The notes beneath the pieces were generated by a model. It worked only from the letters and a program-made list of their open reading frames with translations, was not told where the DNA came from and made no database searches. Positions 26,482 through 34,439 of a DNA stretch of 64,000 nucleotides are shown one piece after another. The position numbers and the translations under genes are program-made. The stretch comes from Sandaracinaceae bacterium (GTDB taxonomy: Bacteria; Myxococcota_A; Polyangia; Polyangiales; Houyiibacteriaceae): positions 682,001 to 746,000 of the forward strand of contig JACKEI010000001.1 in NCBI GenBank assembly GCA_020633075.1, given 5' to 3'. How positions within the stretch are numbered: the stretch's first letter is position 1; every line of letters begins with the position of its first letter.

Positions 26482-26510
26482 ACGCGCCGGTCCAGGTCCA
26501 AGATGAAGAG

Positions 26511-26543
26511 GCCCAGCCACCATGGTGCGCTGGGCTTTTTCTT
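26511..26543 (+). terminator. Intrinsic terminator of rpsB-tsf
   Basis: GCCCAGC (26511-26517) pairs with GCTGGGC (26529-26535), extended inside by CACC/GGTG, and is followed directly by five T residues and a further CTT. It lies 30 bp after the tsf stop codon and has the form of a standard rho-independent terminator. Confidence 0.88.
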
Positions 26544-26591
26544 GTCCGCGCGCAGGCCCCAGGGACCGCGCCGAAGCGCCAGAAACGACGA

Positions 26592-26613
26592 AGCCCAGCG
26601 CGCGGGCTGGGCT
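26592..26613 (-). terminator. Intrinsic terminator of pyrH-frr
   Basis: AGCCCAGC (26592-26599) pairs with GCTGGGCT (26606-26613). Read on the minus strand, the stem is followed by a T-rich run (TTCGTCGTTTC). It lies 51 bp beyond the frr stop codon. The stem sequence closely resembles that of the plus-strand terminator about 80 bp away. Confidence 0.7.
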
Positions 26614-26664
26614 CCTGGGTGCCTGCGTGGGGGTCTCACGCGGCGAAGGCCTGGGCTGAGAGCC

Positions 26665-27222
26665 TCAGACCTTCATGATGTCCTCTTCCTTGTTGGCAAC
26701 GATCTCGTCCACGCGGGTGCCGCCGTCCTTCACGATGGCCTCGAGCTCCTTGAGGGCCCGCGCGGCGTCATCCTTGCCCACGTCGCCGCTCTTCTCCAGC
26801 TCGTCGATCATGTCCTTGGCGTCGTGGCGGGCCTTGCGGATGGCGATCTTGCAGTCTTCGCCCTCCTTGCGAGCCGTCTTGGCGAGGTCCCGGCGCCGCT
26901 CCTCCGTGAGGGGCGGAATGGGGATGCGGATCAGCTCGCCGTCGTTGCTGGGGTTGAGGCCCAGCTGCGCGCTACGGATGGCGGACTCGATGATGGGGAT
27001 CTGGCTCCGCTCGAAGGCCTTCAGCGTGATCATGCGCGCCTCGGGTACCGCGATGCCCGCCAGCTGCTTCAGCGGCGTGGGCGTGCCGTAGTAGTCCACC
27101 CGCACGCCGTCCAAGATGCCGGGGTTTGCGCGCCCCGTGCGGATCTTCGCGAGCTCGCGACGCAGCGCCTCGTGCGCCTTCTCGATGCTCTGCTTGAGGT
27201 CTTCCAGTGTTTCTTCGAGCAT
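26665..27222 (-). CDS. frr: Ribosome recycling factor
   Basis: A 185-residue RRF, the normal length, which together with EF-G splits post-termination ribosomes. The three-helix-bundle signatures K-I-R-T-G-R-A-N-P near residue 30, Y-Y-G-T-P-T-P-L-K-Q-L-A and P-P-L-T-E-E-R-R are present. It lies 78 bp downstream of pyrH on the same strand. In most bacteria frr and pyrH follow tsf in the same direction; here they face it. Confidence 0.98.
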   Translation of the reverse strand: MLEETLEDLKQSIEKAHEALRRELAKIRTGRANPGILDGVRVDYYGTPTPLKQLAGIAVPEARMITLKAFERSQIPIIESAIRSAQLGLNPSNDGELIRIPIPPLTEERRRDLAKTARKEGEDCKIAIRKARHDAKDMIDELEKSGDVGKDDAARALKELEAIVKDGGTRVDEIVANKEEDIMKV

Positions 27223-27300
27223 GTGCGTGTTCTCTCCCTGGGGCTGGCCGCGCCCGGTGTGCCGCGCAGTCTTATCAAATACGGCGGCCTCGGTGGTGGG

Positions 27301-28029
27301 TCATTCGCCCTCTTCCGCGACGAGGGTGCCGACGTCCTCACCCAGCACCACCCGCTTGATGTTGCCGCGCTGGTGCAGCGCGAACACGCGAATGGGGAGC
27401 TTGTTGTCGCGGCACAGCGTCACGGCCGTGCTGTCCATGACGCCCACCCGGTCCGCCAGGAAGCGGTCGTAGCTGAGGCGCCGGTACATCTGTGCGTTCG
27501 CGTTGGTGGCCGGGTCCGAGTCGTACACCCCCTCCACCTTGGTGGCCTTCATGAGCGCGTCCGCGTGGATCTCCATGGCGCGCAGCGCGGCCGCGGTGTC
27601 CGTGGAGAAGTACGGGTTGCCCGTGCCCGCGACGAAGATGCAGATGCGGCGCTTCTCGAGGTGCCGGATGGCGCGCCGGCGAATGTAGGGCTCCGCCACG
27701 GCGCTGACCGCGAGCGCGCTCATGACGCGCGTCTGGACGCCCTTCTTCTCGATGGCGTCTTGCAGGGCGAGGCCGTTGATGACCGTGGCCAGCATGCCCA
27801 TGTGGTCCGCCGAGGTGCGGTCCATGCCGCTCGCGCTGCCCTTCAGGCCGCGGAAGATGTTGCCGCCGCCGATGACGATGCCCAGCTCGGCGCCAGCGTG
27901 ATGCACCTCGACGATCTCCGCCGCGATGTCGCTGAGCGTGCTCGGGCGCAGTCCGAACCCACCCACTTCGCCGCAAAGGGCCTCCCCCGAGAGCTTGAGC
28001 AACACGCGCTTGTGCTTGAGTTCCGACAT
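27301..28029 (-). CDS. pyrH: Uridylate kinase
   Basis: A 242-residue UMP kinase of the amino-acid-kinase fold, catalysing UMP to UDP. The phosphate-binding K-L-S-G-E-A-L near residue 12, G-G-G-N-I-F-R-G, the UMP-contacting D-H-M-G-M-L-A-T-V-I-N and the C-terminal V-F-A-L-H-Q-R-G-N are standard. ATG 28029 gives the expected length; the upstream extension is not supported. It is the first gene of the pyrH-frr pair. Confidence 0.97.
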   Translation of the reverse strand: MSELKHKRVLLKLSGEALCGEVGGFGLRPSTLSDIAAEIVEVHHAGAELGIVIGGGNIFRGLKGSASGMDRTSADHMGMLATVINGLALQDAIEKKGVQTRVMSALAVSAVAEPYIRRRAIRHLEKRRICIFVAGTGNPYFSTDTAAALRAMEIHADALMKATKVEGVYDSDPATNANAQMYRRLSYDRFLADRVGVMDSTAVTLCRDNKLPIRVFALHQRGNIKRVVLGEDVGTLVAEEGE

Positions 28030-28093
28030 GGAGACGGGTCTAGCGTCCGGCGAGGAGCAACGCAACCGTGCGCATCCCCTCGAGGGCGTGCGC

Positions 28094-31000
28094 TCAGAAG
28101 GGGCGCCCCAGGTGGAAGTACAGGCGCGGCCCGCCACCCTCGTGCGCGCCGTACGCGAAGCCAAGGCGCAGGGTGAACGGCAGGAAGTAGCCCACCGTGA
28201 AGTCCAGCAGCACCTCCGCGCCCACGCCCAGCCGGAAGGTCGAGAGGTCGATGCGCGTGCTGTACGCGTCGCCGTAGTCCGCGAACACCAGCGCGTGCAT
28301 CCGGTTCAAGTAGAAGGGGGTGGTCTGCAGGCCGTGCTGAATGCGCACGATGGGGAAGCGGTACTCCAGCTGCACCAGCTGGAAGCGCAGCCCCCGGCGG
28401 TCCCCGGGGGCGTAGCCGCGCAGGGCCTGGCCGCCGTACACCGGGTGCTCGAACAGCAGCTCCTGGAAGTCCGGTGAGGGGAAGCCACCTATGCTGTAGA
28501 GCGCGCGTCGCCCCGCGTCTCCGGCCGAGAGGCCCCCCGTGTAGCGCAGCGCAAAGACGTGGTGGTGGATGAGCGGGTTCTCCCAGTAGCGAGAGAAGCC
28601 CCAGCTGAGCGCGGCGGCCCGGTAGCGGTTGCCGATGACGGGGTCCGCCGCGCTCATGCTCACGCTCAGCGTGCGCCCCACCGACGTGGTCATGTCGTAG
28701 ATCTGGGCGCGCGCGTCCGAGTACACGAAGCCCAGCCGCGCACGCGTGAAGAAGCCCCTGTCGGGCACGTAGGGCACGGGGAAGTTCGGATCCAGCTCGC
28801 CCGTGAACGGGTCGACGCTGCGGATGTGGGTCACCGCGTAGCCCCCCGAGAGGGTGGTCGAGTGGAACGAGCGCGGGAAGCTCCGGGAGAGGGAGATGTC
28901 GCCCCCCACCGCTCGCTCGCGCCAGCTCTGGCGGCGCCCCATCACGAAGAGGTCGTTGCGCGCCTGATGCTGGCGAAAGAAGCGCCACGCGACAGGGACC
29001 GTGCCGCGTTGGTAGCGGCCGCGGGTGCTCAGGTCCACTTCCCCCGCCGGCAGCGTCAGCCCCACGCGCGTGCTCCAGCTGAACCAGCCGACGGCGTCTT
29101 CACCGTTCACGGCGAGCGAGAGCAGGCTGCCTCCCAGCAGGCTGTTGCTCTCGAAGCCGACGGCATAGCTGCGTGGGTAGAGGGTCTCGACGGGGCGGTA
29201 GCGATGACTCGGCCCACCGAGGTAGCCCGTGTCGCTGGGTGCGGGGCGTGTGTCTTCGTAGGGCAGGGCAGGGCGGCCCCAGGCACCGGGCGCGCCCAAG
29301 AGCGGCAGCGCGTACAGGTCGAAACCGAAGCTCCCGTAGCCCACGTACACCACGCGCTCACCGTCGGGGGAGACGGCGGGGCAGTAGGCGCCGCCCAGCA
29401 CGTTGGTGAGCTGCCGCGTCTCGCCCGTCGCTAGAGACATGGCGTACAGGTTGGCGATGCCGCTGCGGTCCGACGAGAACACCACCTGCTGACCGTCTGG
29501 CGTGAACGTGGGGCCGAGATCGAGCGCGCGGTCATGGGTGAGCTCACGCACCGTGCGGGTGCGCAGGTCCAGCAGGTGCACGTCGCGATAGCCGCCCGCG
29601 CGCCACACGGAGTAGACCACCTGCTGCCCGTCCGGGGAGAAGCGCGGCGTGTACACCTGCTCGAAGGGCCCGCTGGTGACCAGGCGCTCACGTGTCCCTT
29701 CCACATCGCTCAGCGTCGCCAGCTCCAGGTGCGACGTGCCCCCGTCATTCACCGTGAACACCACGCGCGCACCGTCGGGCGACACGTCCGGGGCTCGCGC
29801 GCGCAGCCCCGTGGTCAGCCGCTCTGGGCGCCGTCGGCCCGGATGCTTCCGAAAGAGGTCGAAGCGCGCGTAGATGCCTCGGTCGAAGTCCACCGAGTCG
29901 TACACGATGCTCCCGTCCGCGAGCGGGCTCGGCACCGACCCACCCGCGACGCGCGTGATCTTCTCGGCGCGGCCGCCGCCTGCGGGCAACCGGCGCAGCT
30001 GGGGGTCGCTGCGTCCGTCGTTCACCATGTAGACCAAGCTGCCGTCCGGCATGAAGCGTGGATAGAGCGCCGTCTCTCCGTGCCGGGTGAGCCGCTCGCC
30101 CTCCACGCGGCCGGCGGCCTCCACGCTTTGCGCCTGGAGCTCGTAGTGCCCGCGCGCGGCAGCCTGCCAGGCGTCGAAGAGCTCCGGCCACGTAGAGCCC
30201 GTGGCCCGCTGCGTGGCGCGGCTGAGCCCATACGGGATGGGGTTGCGTCCGTAGGTGTCCGCGATCTCGGCGATGGCGTGCTCCCCATGCTGTTCCGCCA
30301 CGAACGCCATGAGGCGCGACCCATACAGATACCAGGCCGCCCCATGCGGCCACTGGTCCACGCCCGTGGCGAGCTGGTCCAGGGTGAGCACACGCCCCTC
30401 CAGGAACGCCATGCGCAAGTACATGTCGAACTGCGTCGAGCGCATGCGGCCGCCGGAGGTCTCACGCGACTCGAGGTAGGTGGCCAGACCCTCCACGATG
30501 AAGCGGGGCTGGGTCTGGTTCGGCGCTAGGAGGCGGCCGAACACACGGTTGATGACGGCCGGGAGCCCCGAGATGTTGCTCAGGTGCAGGATGTGCGAGT
30601 GCTCGTGGGTGATCAGCGTCGTCAGCCAGTCGTCGAAGTCGGCCAACGCGCTCATGTCTTCCGGCGCCGTGGCGAACAGACGGATCGCGTCGTAGGGCAG
30701 CGCGGTGGCCAGGCCGTTGGCCGACTCGGAGTCGTCGGCGAGCGTCACCTGCACTCTCCCGCTCATCTCGTTCTCGAGCACCGGGGCCACCCGCGCGTGC
30801 GCGCGCTCCAGCGCGTAGCCAGCGCGCCGCGCCACCGGGCCCAGGTGGGCGGGGTAGTGGACCGCAAAATGCTCGGTGTTCACCGTACGCCAGCGCACAC
30901 TTCGATCGCGTAGCTGCGCGGCTGCACGGGCTGGCGAGAGGGCCAGCAGCAGGGCCGCGAGGGCGAGCGTCAGCGGCCCGTGGAGGCGCGTGGCGAGCAT
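28094..31000 (-). CDS. Peptidase-MA-like / TolB-propeller / D15-type barrel outer-membrane protein
   Basis: A 968-residue exported protein with three parts. After the signal peptide (ending S-P-A-R-A-A-A-Q) comes a gluzincin-like peptidase domain with H-E-H-S-H near residue 150 and F-I-V-E-G-L-A-T-Y-L-E about 50 residues later, fitting HExxH plus downstream Glu. Residues about 330-620 are PD40/TolB-type propeller blades (F-S-P-D-G-Q-Q-V-V-Y-S and similar, at least five). The C-terminal 330 residues resemble the BamA/TamA surface-antigen barrel, ending in R-L-Y-F-H-L-G-R-P-F with a terminal Phe. It should sit in the outer membrane with the peptidase and propeller in the periplasm or outside. 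Substrate is unknown. ATG 31000 begins the signal peptide. Confidence 0.82.
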   Translation of the reverse strand: MLATRLHGPLTLALAALLLALSPARAAAQLRDRSVRWRTVNTEHFAVHYPAHLGPVARRAGYALERAHARVAPVLENEMSGRVQVTLADDSESANGLATALPYDAIRLFATAPEDMSALADFDDWLTTLITHEHSHILHLSNISGLPAVINRVFGRLLAPNQTQPRFIVEGLATYLESRETSGGRMRSTQFDMYLRMAFLEGRVLTLDQLATGVDQWPHGAAWYLYGSRLMAFVAEQHGEHAIAEIADTYGRNPIPYGLSRATQRATGSTWPELFDAWQAAARGHYELQAQSVEAAGRVEGERLTRHGETALYPRFMPDGSLVYMVNDGRSDPQLRRLPAGGGRAEKITRVAGGSVPSPLADGSIVYDSVDFDRGIYARFDLFRKHPGRRRPERLTTGLRARAPDVSPDGARVVFTVNDGGTSHLELATLSDVEGTRERLVTSGPFEQVYTPRFSPDGQQVVYSVWRAGGYRDVHLLDLRTRTVRELTHDRALDLGPTFTPDGQQVVFSSDRSGIANLYAMSLATGETRQLTNVLGGAYCPAVSPDGERVVYVGYGSFGFDLYALPLLGAPGAWGRPALPYEDTRPAPSDTGYLGGPSHRYRPVETLYPRSYAVGFESNSLLGGSLLSLAVNGEDAVGWFSWSTRVGLTLPAGEVDLSTRGRYQRGTVPVAWRFFRQHQARNDLFVMGRRQSWRERAVGGDISLSRSFPRSFHSTTLSGGYAVTHIRSVDPFTGELDPNFPVPYVPDRGFFTRARLGFVYSDARAQIYDMTTSVGRTLSVSMSAADPVIGNRYRAAALSWGFSRYWENPLIHHHVFALRYTGGLSAGDAGRRALYSIGGFPSPDFQELLFEHPVYGGQALRGYAPGDRRGLRFQLVQLEYRFPIVRIQHGLQTTPFYLNRMHALVFADYGDAYSTRIDLSTFRLGVGAEVLLDFTVGYFLPFTLRLGFAYGAHEGGGPRLYFHLGRPF

Positions 31001-31107
31001 CGCCCCGCTATACCATGACCGCCCGACCGCTACGGTATCGACGCTTCTACACACCTCGTCCTTGACCCGGTACCCCTTGGCCTTCTAGCCTTGCGCTCAG
31101 CGGGTTC

Positions 31108-32088
31108 GTGACCCGCACGATACGCCACGTGGAGACACCTATCCCGAACATGCCGCCGTCGCCGCCCTCGCGGCCCGCCCGTGCCTACGCGCTTCGCTTC
31201 ATCTCCGGGAAGTACCAGGGTGGTGAATTTCCGTTGCCCGAGAACGGCGAGGTCGTCGTCGGGCGTTCGGGCGAGCTGGACATGGTCCTCGTGGAGGACA
31301 TGGTGTCGCGGCGACACGCCAAGATCACCGTGACCAACGGCCAGATCTTCATCCAAGACCTGGGCTCCACCAACGGCAGCTTCGTCAACGGCGAGCGCAT
31401 CAAGCGCTCCAAGCTCTCCGAGGGCGACCGCGTCCTGATCGGCACCAGCATCATCAAGGTGGTGGCCACGGAGGGGGCGGCCACCATGCGTGAGGCCAAG
31501 GCCGCTCTCGAAGACGTCGCTGCGGGCAAGCGCACCTCGCAGGTGCGCACCATGACCGGCTCCATCGCCGAGGTGCCGCTGCCGGACCTGCTGCAGCTCT
31601 TCGCCGCCAGCAAGAAGAGCGGCACGTTGGTGGTGCGGACGGACACGGACGTCGGCAAGCTGCACCTGGACAAGGGGCGCCTGCACTACGCGGCCGTCAA
31701 CGAGAACTACGACGTCGCGCCGGAGAAGAGCTTCTACCGCATCCTCACGTGGGAAGAGGGCACCTTCGACATGGAGCCCGTGGAGGAGCGCGACTTCCCG
31801 GGCGAGATCGAGATGAGCACCGAGGGGCTGCTCATGGAGGCCATGCGGCAGCTGGACGAGGTCAAGCGCCTGGGTCCGGAGCTGCCCCCACACAGCGCTC
31901 AGCTCGAGGTCTGCTCGCCGCTCATCCCGCCGCTGCGTGACCTCACGCCGGACGAGCTGGACATCCTGCAGATTGCCCACAACTACTCGCGTGTGGAGAC
32001 GGTGCTCAACAAGAGCCTGGCGGGGGACGTGCGCACCAGTGAGCTCATCGTGAAGCTCATCAAGTCCGGGTACCTCAAGGTCCTCTGA
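31108..32088 (+). CDS. FHA-domain and DUF4388 (PATAN-like) signalling protein
   Basis: A cytosolic protein of up to 326 residues. The FHA phosphothreonine-binding domain (residues about 30-120) has V-G-R-S-G-E-L-D, S-R-R-H-A and G-S-T-N-G-S-F-V-N-G. A DUF4388 domain follows (I-A-E-V-P-L-P-D-L-L-Q-L-F-A-A-S-K-K-S-G-T-L), a module common in deltaproteobacterial gliding and regulatory proteins. The C-terminal 70 residues contain a helical segment. It probably reads Ser/Thr-kinase output, such as that of the kinase at 6.7 kb (inference). GTG 31108 is used; GTG 31129 and ATG 31150 are equally possible, the FHA fold being intact from all three. Confidence 0.88.
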   Translation: MTRTIRHVETPIPNMPPSPPSRPARAYALRFISGKYQGGEFPLPENGEVVVGRSGELDMVLVEDMVSRRHAKITVTNGQIFIQDLGSTNGSFVNGERIKRSKLSEGDRVLIGTSIIKVVATEGAATMREAKAALEDVAAGKRTSQVRTMTGSIAEVPLPDLLQLFAASKKSGTLVVRTDTDVGKLHLDKGRLHYAAVNENYDVAPEKSFYRILTWEEGTFDMEPVEERDFPGEIEMSTEGLLMEAMRQLDEVKRLGPELPPHSAQLEVCSPLIPPLRDLTPDELDILQIAHNYSRVETVLNKSLAGDVRTSELIVKLIKSGYLKVL

Positions 32089-32167
32089 GCGGCCCCGGAC
32101 GGCGGTCTCTCGGCGCATCCACGGCGCGCGCGGGAGGGCTCACCCCTGCAGACCCACCCGCAGACGC

Positions 32168-33175
32168 TCAGCGCGGCTGCAAGTAGCGCTCGGCGATGGA
32201 GGCCCAGCTGCCCGTGGGCTCGAGCGCCAGGTAGGTCTCCCAGTGCGGGCGCGCGTCACGCCGGCGGCCCAGCTCCTCGTACGCCATCGCCACGTTGAAG
32301 TGCGCGTCGGCGAAAGACGGGTCCGAGGCGAGGGCGCGCTCGAAGGAGACCACCGCGGCGGCCGGGTCCCCGGCGTCCAGTGAGAGGAAGCCCAGGTTGT
32401 AGTGCGCCTCGGGCTGGTCGGCGTCGATGCGCAGCGCGTTCTGATAGTGGGCGCGCGCCTCTTCCACGCGGCCGCGGCGGTAGCACAGGTTGCCGAGGTT
32501 GGTGTGGGCGTTGCCCAGCGACGCGTCGAGACGCAGCGCGGCCAGGTAGGCGGCCTCCGCGCGCTCGAAGGTGGCCTCGTCCTCGTCCAGGCGGCAGCCC
32601 TCCAGGTAGTGCTCGTAGGCCCCGCGACGTGCCTCGGCGCTGGGTCCCGTGCGCAGCACGCGCACCACGTCGTCGCGCAGGCTCTCCACCTCGAAGTCGA
32701 TGACCAGCTGCCCCGTCGTGGGCTCGAACGCGCCGCGCCGGTCGCGCATGACCACCGAGCCGCCTTCCTCGGTGACGCGCAGCTCCGCGAGGGGACGGGT
32801 GATGGTGGGCAGCGTCCGTCGAATGGCCGCGACGGAGTCCTTCACGCGCTGGAGCGGGACGCCGCGCTCGAGCAGCGCCTTGGCGGCGCGCACGCTGACG
32901 AGGTCTTGGAAGGTATAGAGCTGGCGCTTGCCCACGGCGGCCGAGGGCGTGATGAAGCCCGCGCGGGCCCAGCTGCGCAGACGGCTCTCCTTGAGGTCGA
33001 AGAGCTTCGCGACCTCCGCCGTGCCGTACAGGTCCGCGAGCGGGTCCTCCGAGCGACGCGCCGGCTTGGGAGCGTCGCTGGGGCTCGGCGCGAGCGGTGC
33101 GGGCGCAGCGATGCGCGTGCCGCTGCCGTCGCGGCTGAAAGCAACGTGAATGACGTTGTCGCGCTCTTCGCTCAA
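32168..33175 (-). CDS. MerR-type DNA-binding protein fused to TPR repeats
   Basis: A 335-residue regulator. A MerR-like winged-helix spans residues about 48-120 (Y-G-T-A-E-V-A-K-L-F-D-L-K-E-S-R-L-R-S-W with F-I-T-P-S, then Y-T-F-Q-D-L-V). A linker follows, and the last 150 residues are about four TPR units (N-A-H-T-N-L-G-N-L-C-Y-R-R-G-R, E-A-H-Y-N-L-G-F-L-S). No sensor Cys cluster is seen, so it probably answers to a protein partner through the TPRs. The TTG start at 33175 is supported by a 4-base TTGA overlap with the preceding stop and a GGAG about 10 bases before it. Confidence 0.86.
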   Translation of the reverse strand: MSEERDNVIHVAFSRDGSGTRIAAPAPLAPSPSDAPKPARRSEDPLADLYGTAEVAKLFDLKESRLRSWARAGFITPSAAVGKRQLYTFQDLVSVRAAKALLERGVPLQRVKDSVAAIRRTLPTITRPLAELRVTEEGGSVVMRDRRGAFEPTTGQLVIDFEVESLRDDVVRVLRTGPSAEARRGAYEHYLEGCRLDEDEATFERAEAAYLAALRLDASLGNAHTNLGNLCYRRGRVEEARAHYQNALRIDADQPEAHYNLGFLSLDAGDPAAAVVSFERALASDPSFADAHFNVAMAYEELGRRRDARPHWETYLALEPTGSWASIAERYLQPR

Positions 33176-33666
33176 GGGATGCTCCGCTCCGACAATACTT
33201 CAAGGGGGACTTCGAGATCGACGTCGATGTGTAGCTGGTTCTCGTCCAGGCGCACCCGGGTCTCGACGGTCGCCATCCCGAGCATGTGGCTGGGCACCCG
33301 GCGCGCGGCCTCCGCTCGGGCCCAGCGCATCAGGCGCAGGCGCACCCGCATCGACCCCTCGACCGCGTCGCGCAGCTCGGCGAAGGCGAGAAGGCTCGGG
33401 CGCGCCCCCAGCCGACGTGAGACGGCCTCGAGGTCTACGCTGAACATGGAGGTGCCGAAGTAGCGCGCGCCACCGTCGCTGCCCGGCCGGAGGGCCTGGC
33501 AGCCCTCCGACAGCAGCTCCCCGCACTGGAAGATGGCCTCTTCGGCCTCGCTGGTCAGCGTCCGGCGCTGGCCGTCGTGACGGACGAGGCGACCGCGCGT
33601 GGCGCGAGCGAGGCTGGGGCGGAGCGGGGGGATGCGCGCGGGGCTGAGCATTCGCGAATCGTACAT
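33172..33666 (-). CDS. Conserved small protein coupled to MerR-TPR gene, function unknown
   Basis: A 164-residue soluble protein with no motif I recognise. It has an Arg-rich N-terminus, a middle helix and a C-terminal strand pattern (V-E-T-R-V-R-L-D-E-N-Q-L-H-I-D-V-D-L-E-V). Start is ATG 33666 (ATG 33651 is an alternative). Its TGA overlaps the TTG of the MerR-TPR gene, so the two are translated as a pair and may interact. Coding status is supported by that overlap and by the GC-skewed third positions of its frame. Confidence 0.65.
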   Translation of the reverse strand: MYDSRMLSPARIPPLRPSLARATRGRLVRHDGQRRTLTSEAEEAIFQCGELLSEGCQALRPGSDGGARYFGTSMFSVDLEAVSRRLGARPSLLAFAELRDAVEGSMRVRLRLMRWARAEAARRVPSHMLGMATVETRVRLDENQLHIDVDLEVPLEVLSERSIP

Positions 33667-33736
33667 TTGCCTACATCAACCTACCAAGATCGCGACAAGG
33701 ACTCCGCCGCGGCCTGCGGCTGCTATAGCCAGCAGC

Positions 33737-34384
33737 ATGCTGCCTGCCGCCAAGCCCATGGCCTTCTTGTCCGACATCCACGGTGCCCTCGGGCCCCTCG
33801 AGGCCGTGCTCGACGAGCTCGCGCGCCGCGACGTGGGCGACATCTACGTGGCGGGTGACCTGCTGCTGGGCGGCGACGAACCGCTGGCCGTCTGGCGGCG
33901 GCTGCAGTCCGTCAACGCGCGCTGTACGCGCGGCGCGAGCGACACCGCGCTCTGCATGATCGACCCCGCCACCCTGGCGCCCGCCGACGAACAGCAGCGC
34001 GCCGCCGCCGAGCGCTTCGTGCGGACCCGCACCGAGCTGGGTGAGCTGGTGCTGGCGTCCATCCGGCGCCTCCCCGAGCGCCTGCGCATCCCCTTGATCG
34101 ACGGGCGCGAGATGTTGATGACCCACGAGTCGCCGCTGGGGACGGGGGCCGAGCTGAGCCACGACCTCAGCGACGAGGAGCTCGTCGAGCTGCTGGACAG
34201 TGACCCGGCCGATCTCTTCGTGGTCGGCTCCACGCACGTCCCCTTTCAGCGCGCGCTGACCGGGGCGCACGTGATCAACGTGGGCTCCGTGGGCCAGGCA
34301 GCGGGCGGCGGCGTGGCGCACTTCACCATCGTGCACCCGCGGCTGGACGGCACCGAGATCCTCCAGGACTTCGTGACCCTGTAG
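33737..34384 (+). CDS. Metallophosphoesterase (YfcE/MJ0936-like)
   Basis: A 215-residue calcineurin-like phosphoesterase, the usual size of the small cyclic-phosphodiesterase group. F-L-S-D-I-H-G-A-L-G gives the first two metal ligands, V-A-G-D-L-L-L-G-G-D the next, M-T-H-E-S-P and V-G-S-T-H-V-P-F the last His ligands, with N-V-G-S-V-G-Q near the end as in YfcE-type enzymes. The canonical G-N-H-D/E motif is replaced by a T-R-G-A-S-D-type segment, so activity may differ. ATG 33737 begins just before motif I. Confidence 0.85.
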   Translation: MLPAAKPMAFLSDIHGALGPLEAVLDELARRDVGDIYVAGDLLLGGDEPLAVWRRLQSVNARCTRGASDTALCMIDPATLAPADEQQRAAAERFVRTRTELGELVLASIRRLPERLRIPLIDGREMLMTHESPLGTGAELSHDLSDEELVELLDSDPADLFVVGSTHVPFQRALTGAHVINVGSVGQAAGGGVAHFTIVHPRLDGTEILQDFVTL

Positions 34385-34439
34385 TGCTTCGGCGGGGAAC
34401 TCTGCGTTCTCTCGGGTCGATTTCCCGTAGAGTCAGCCC

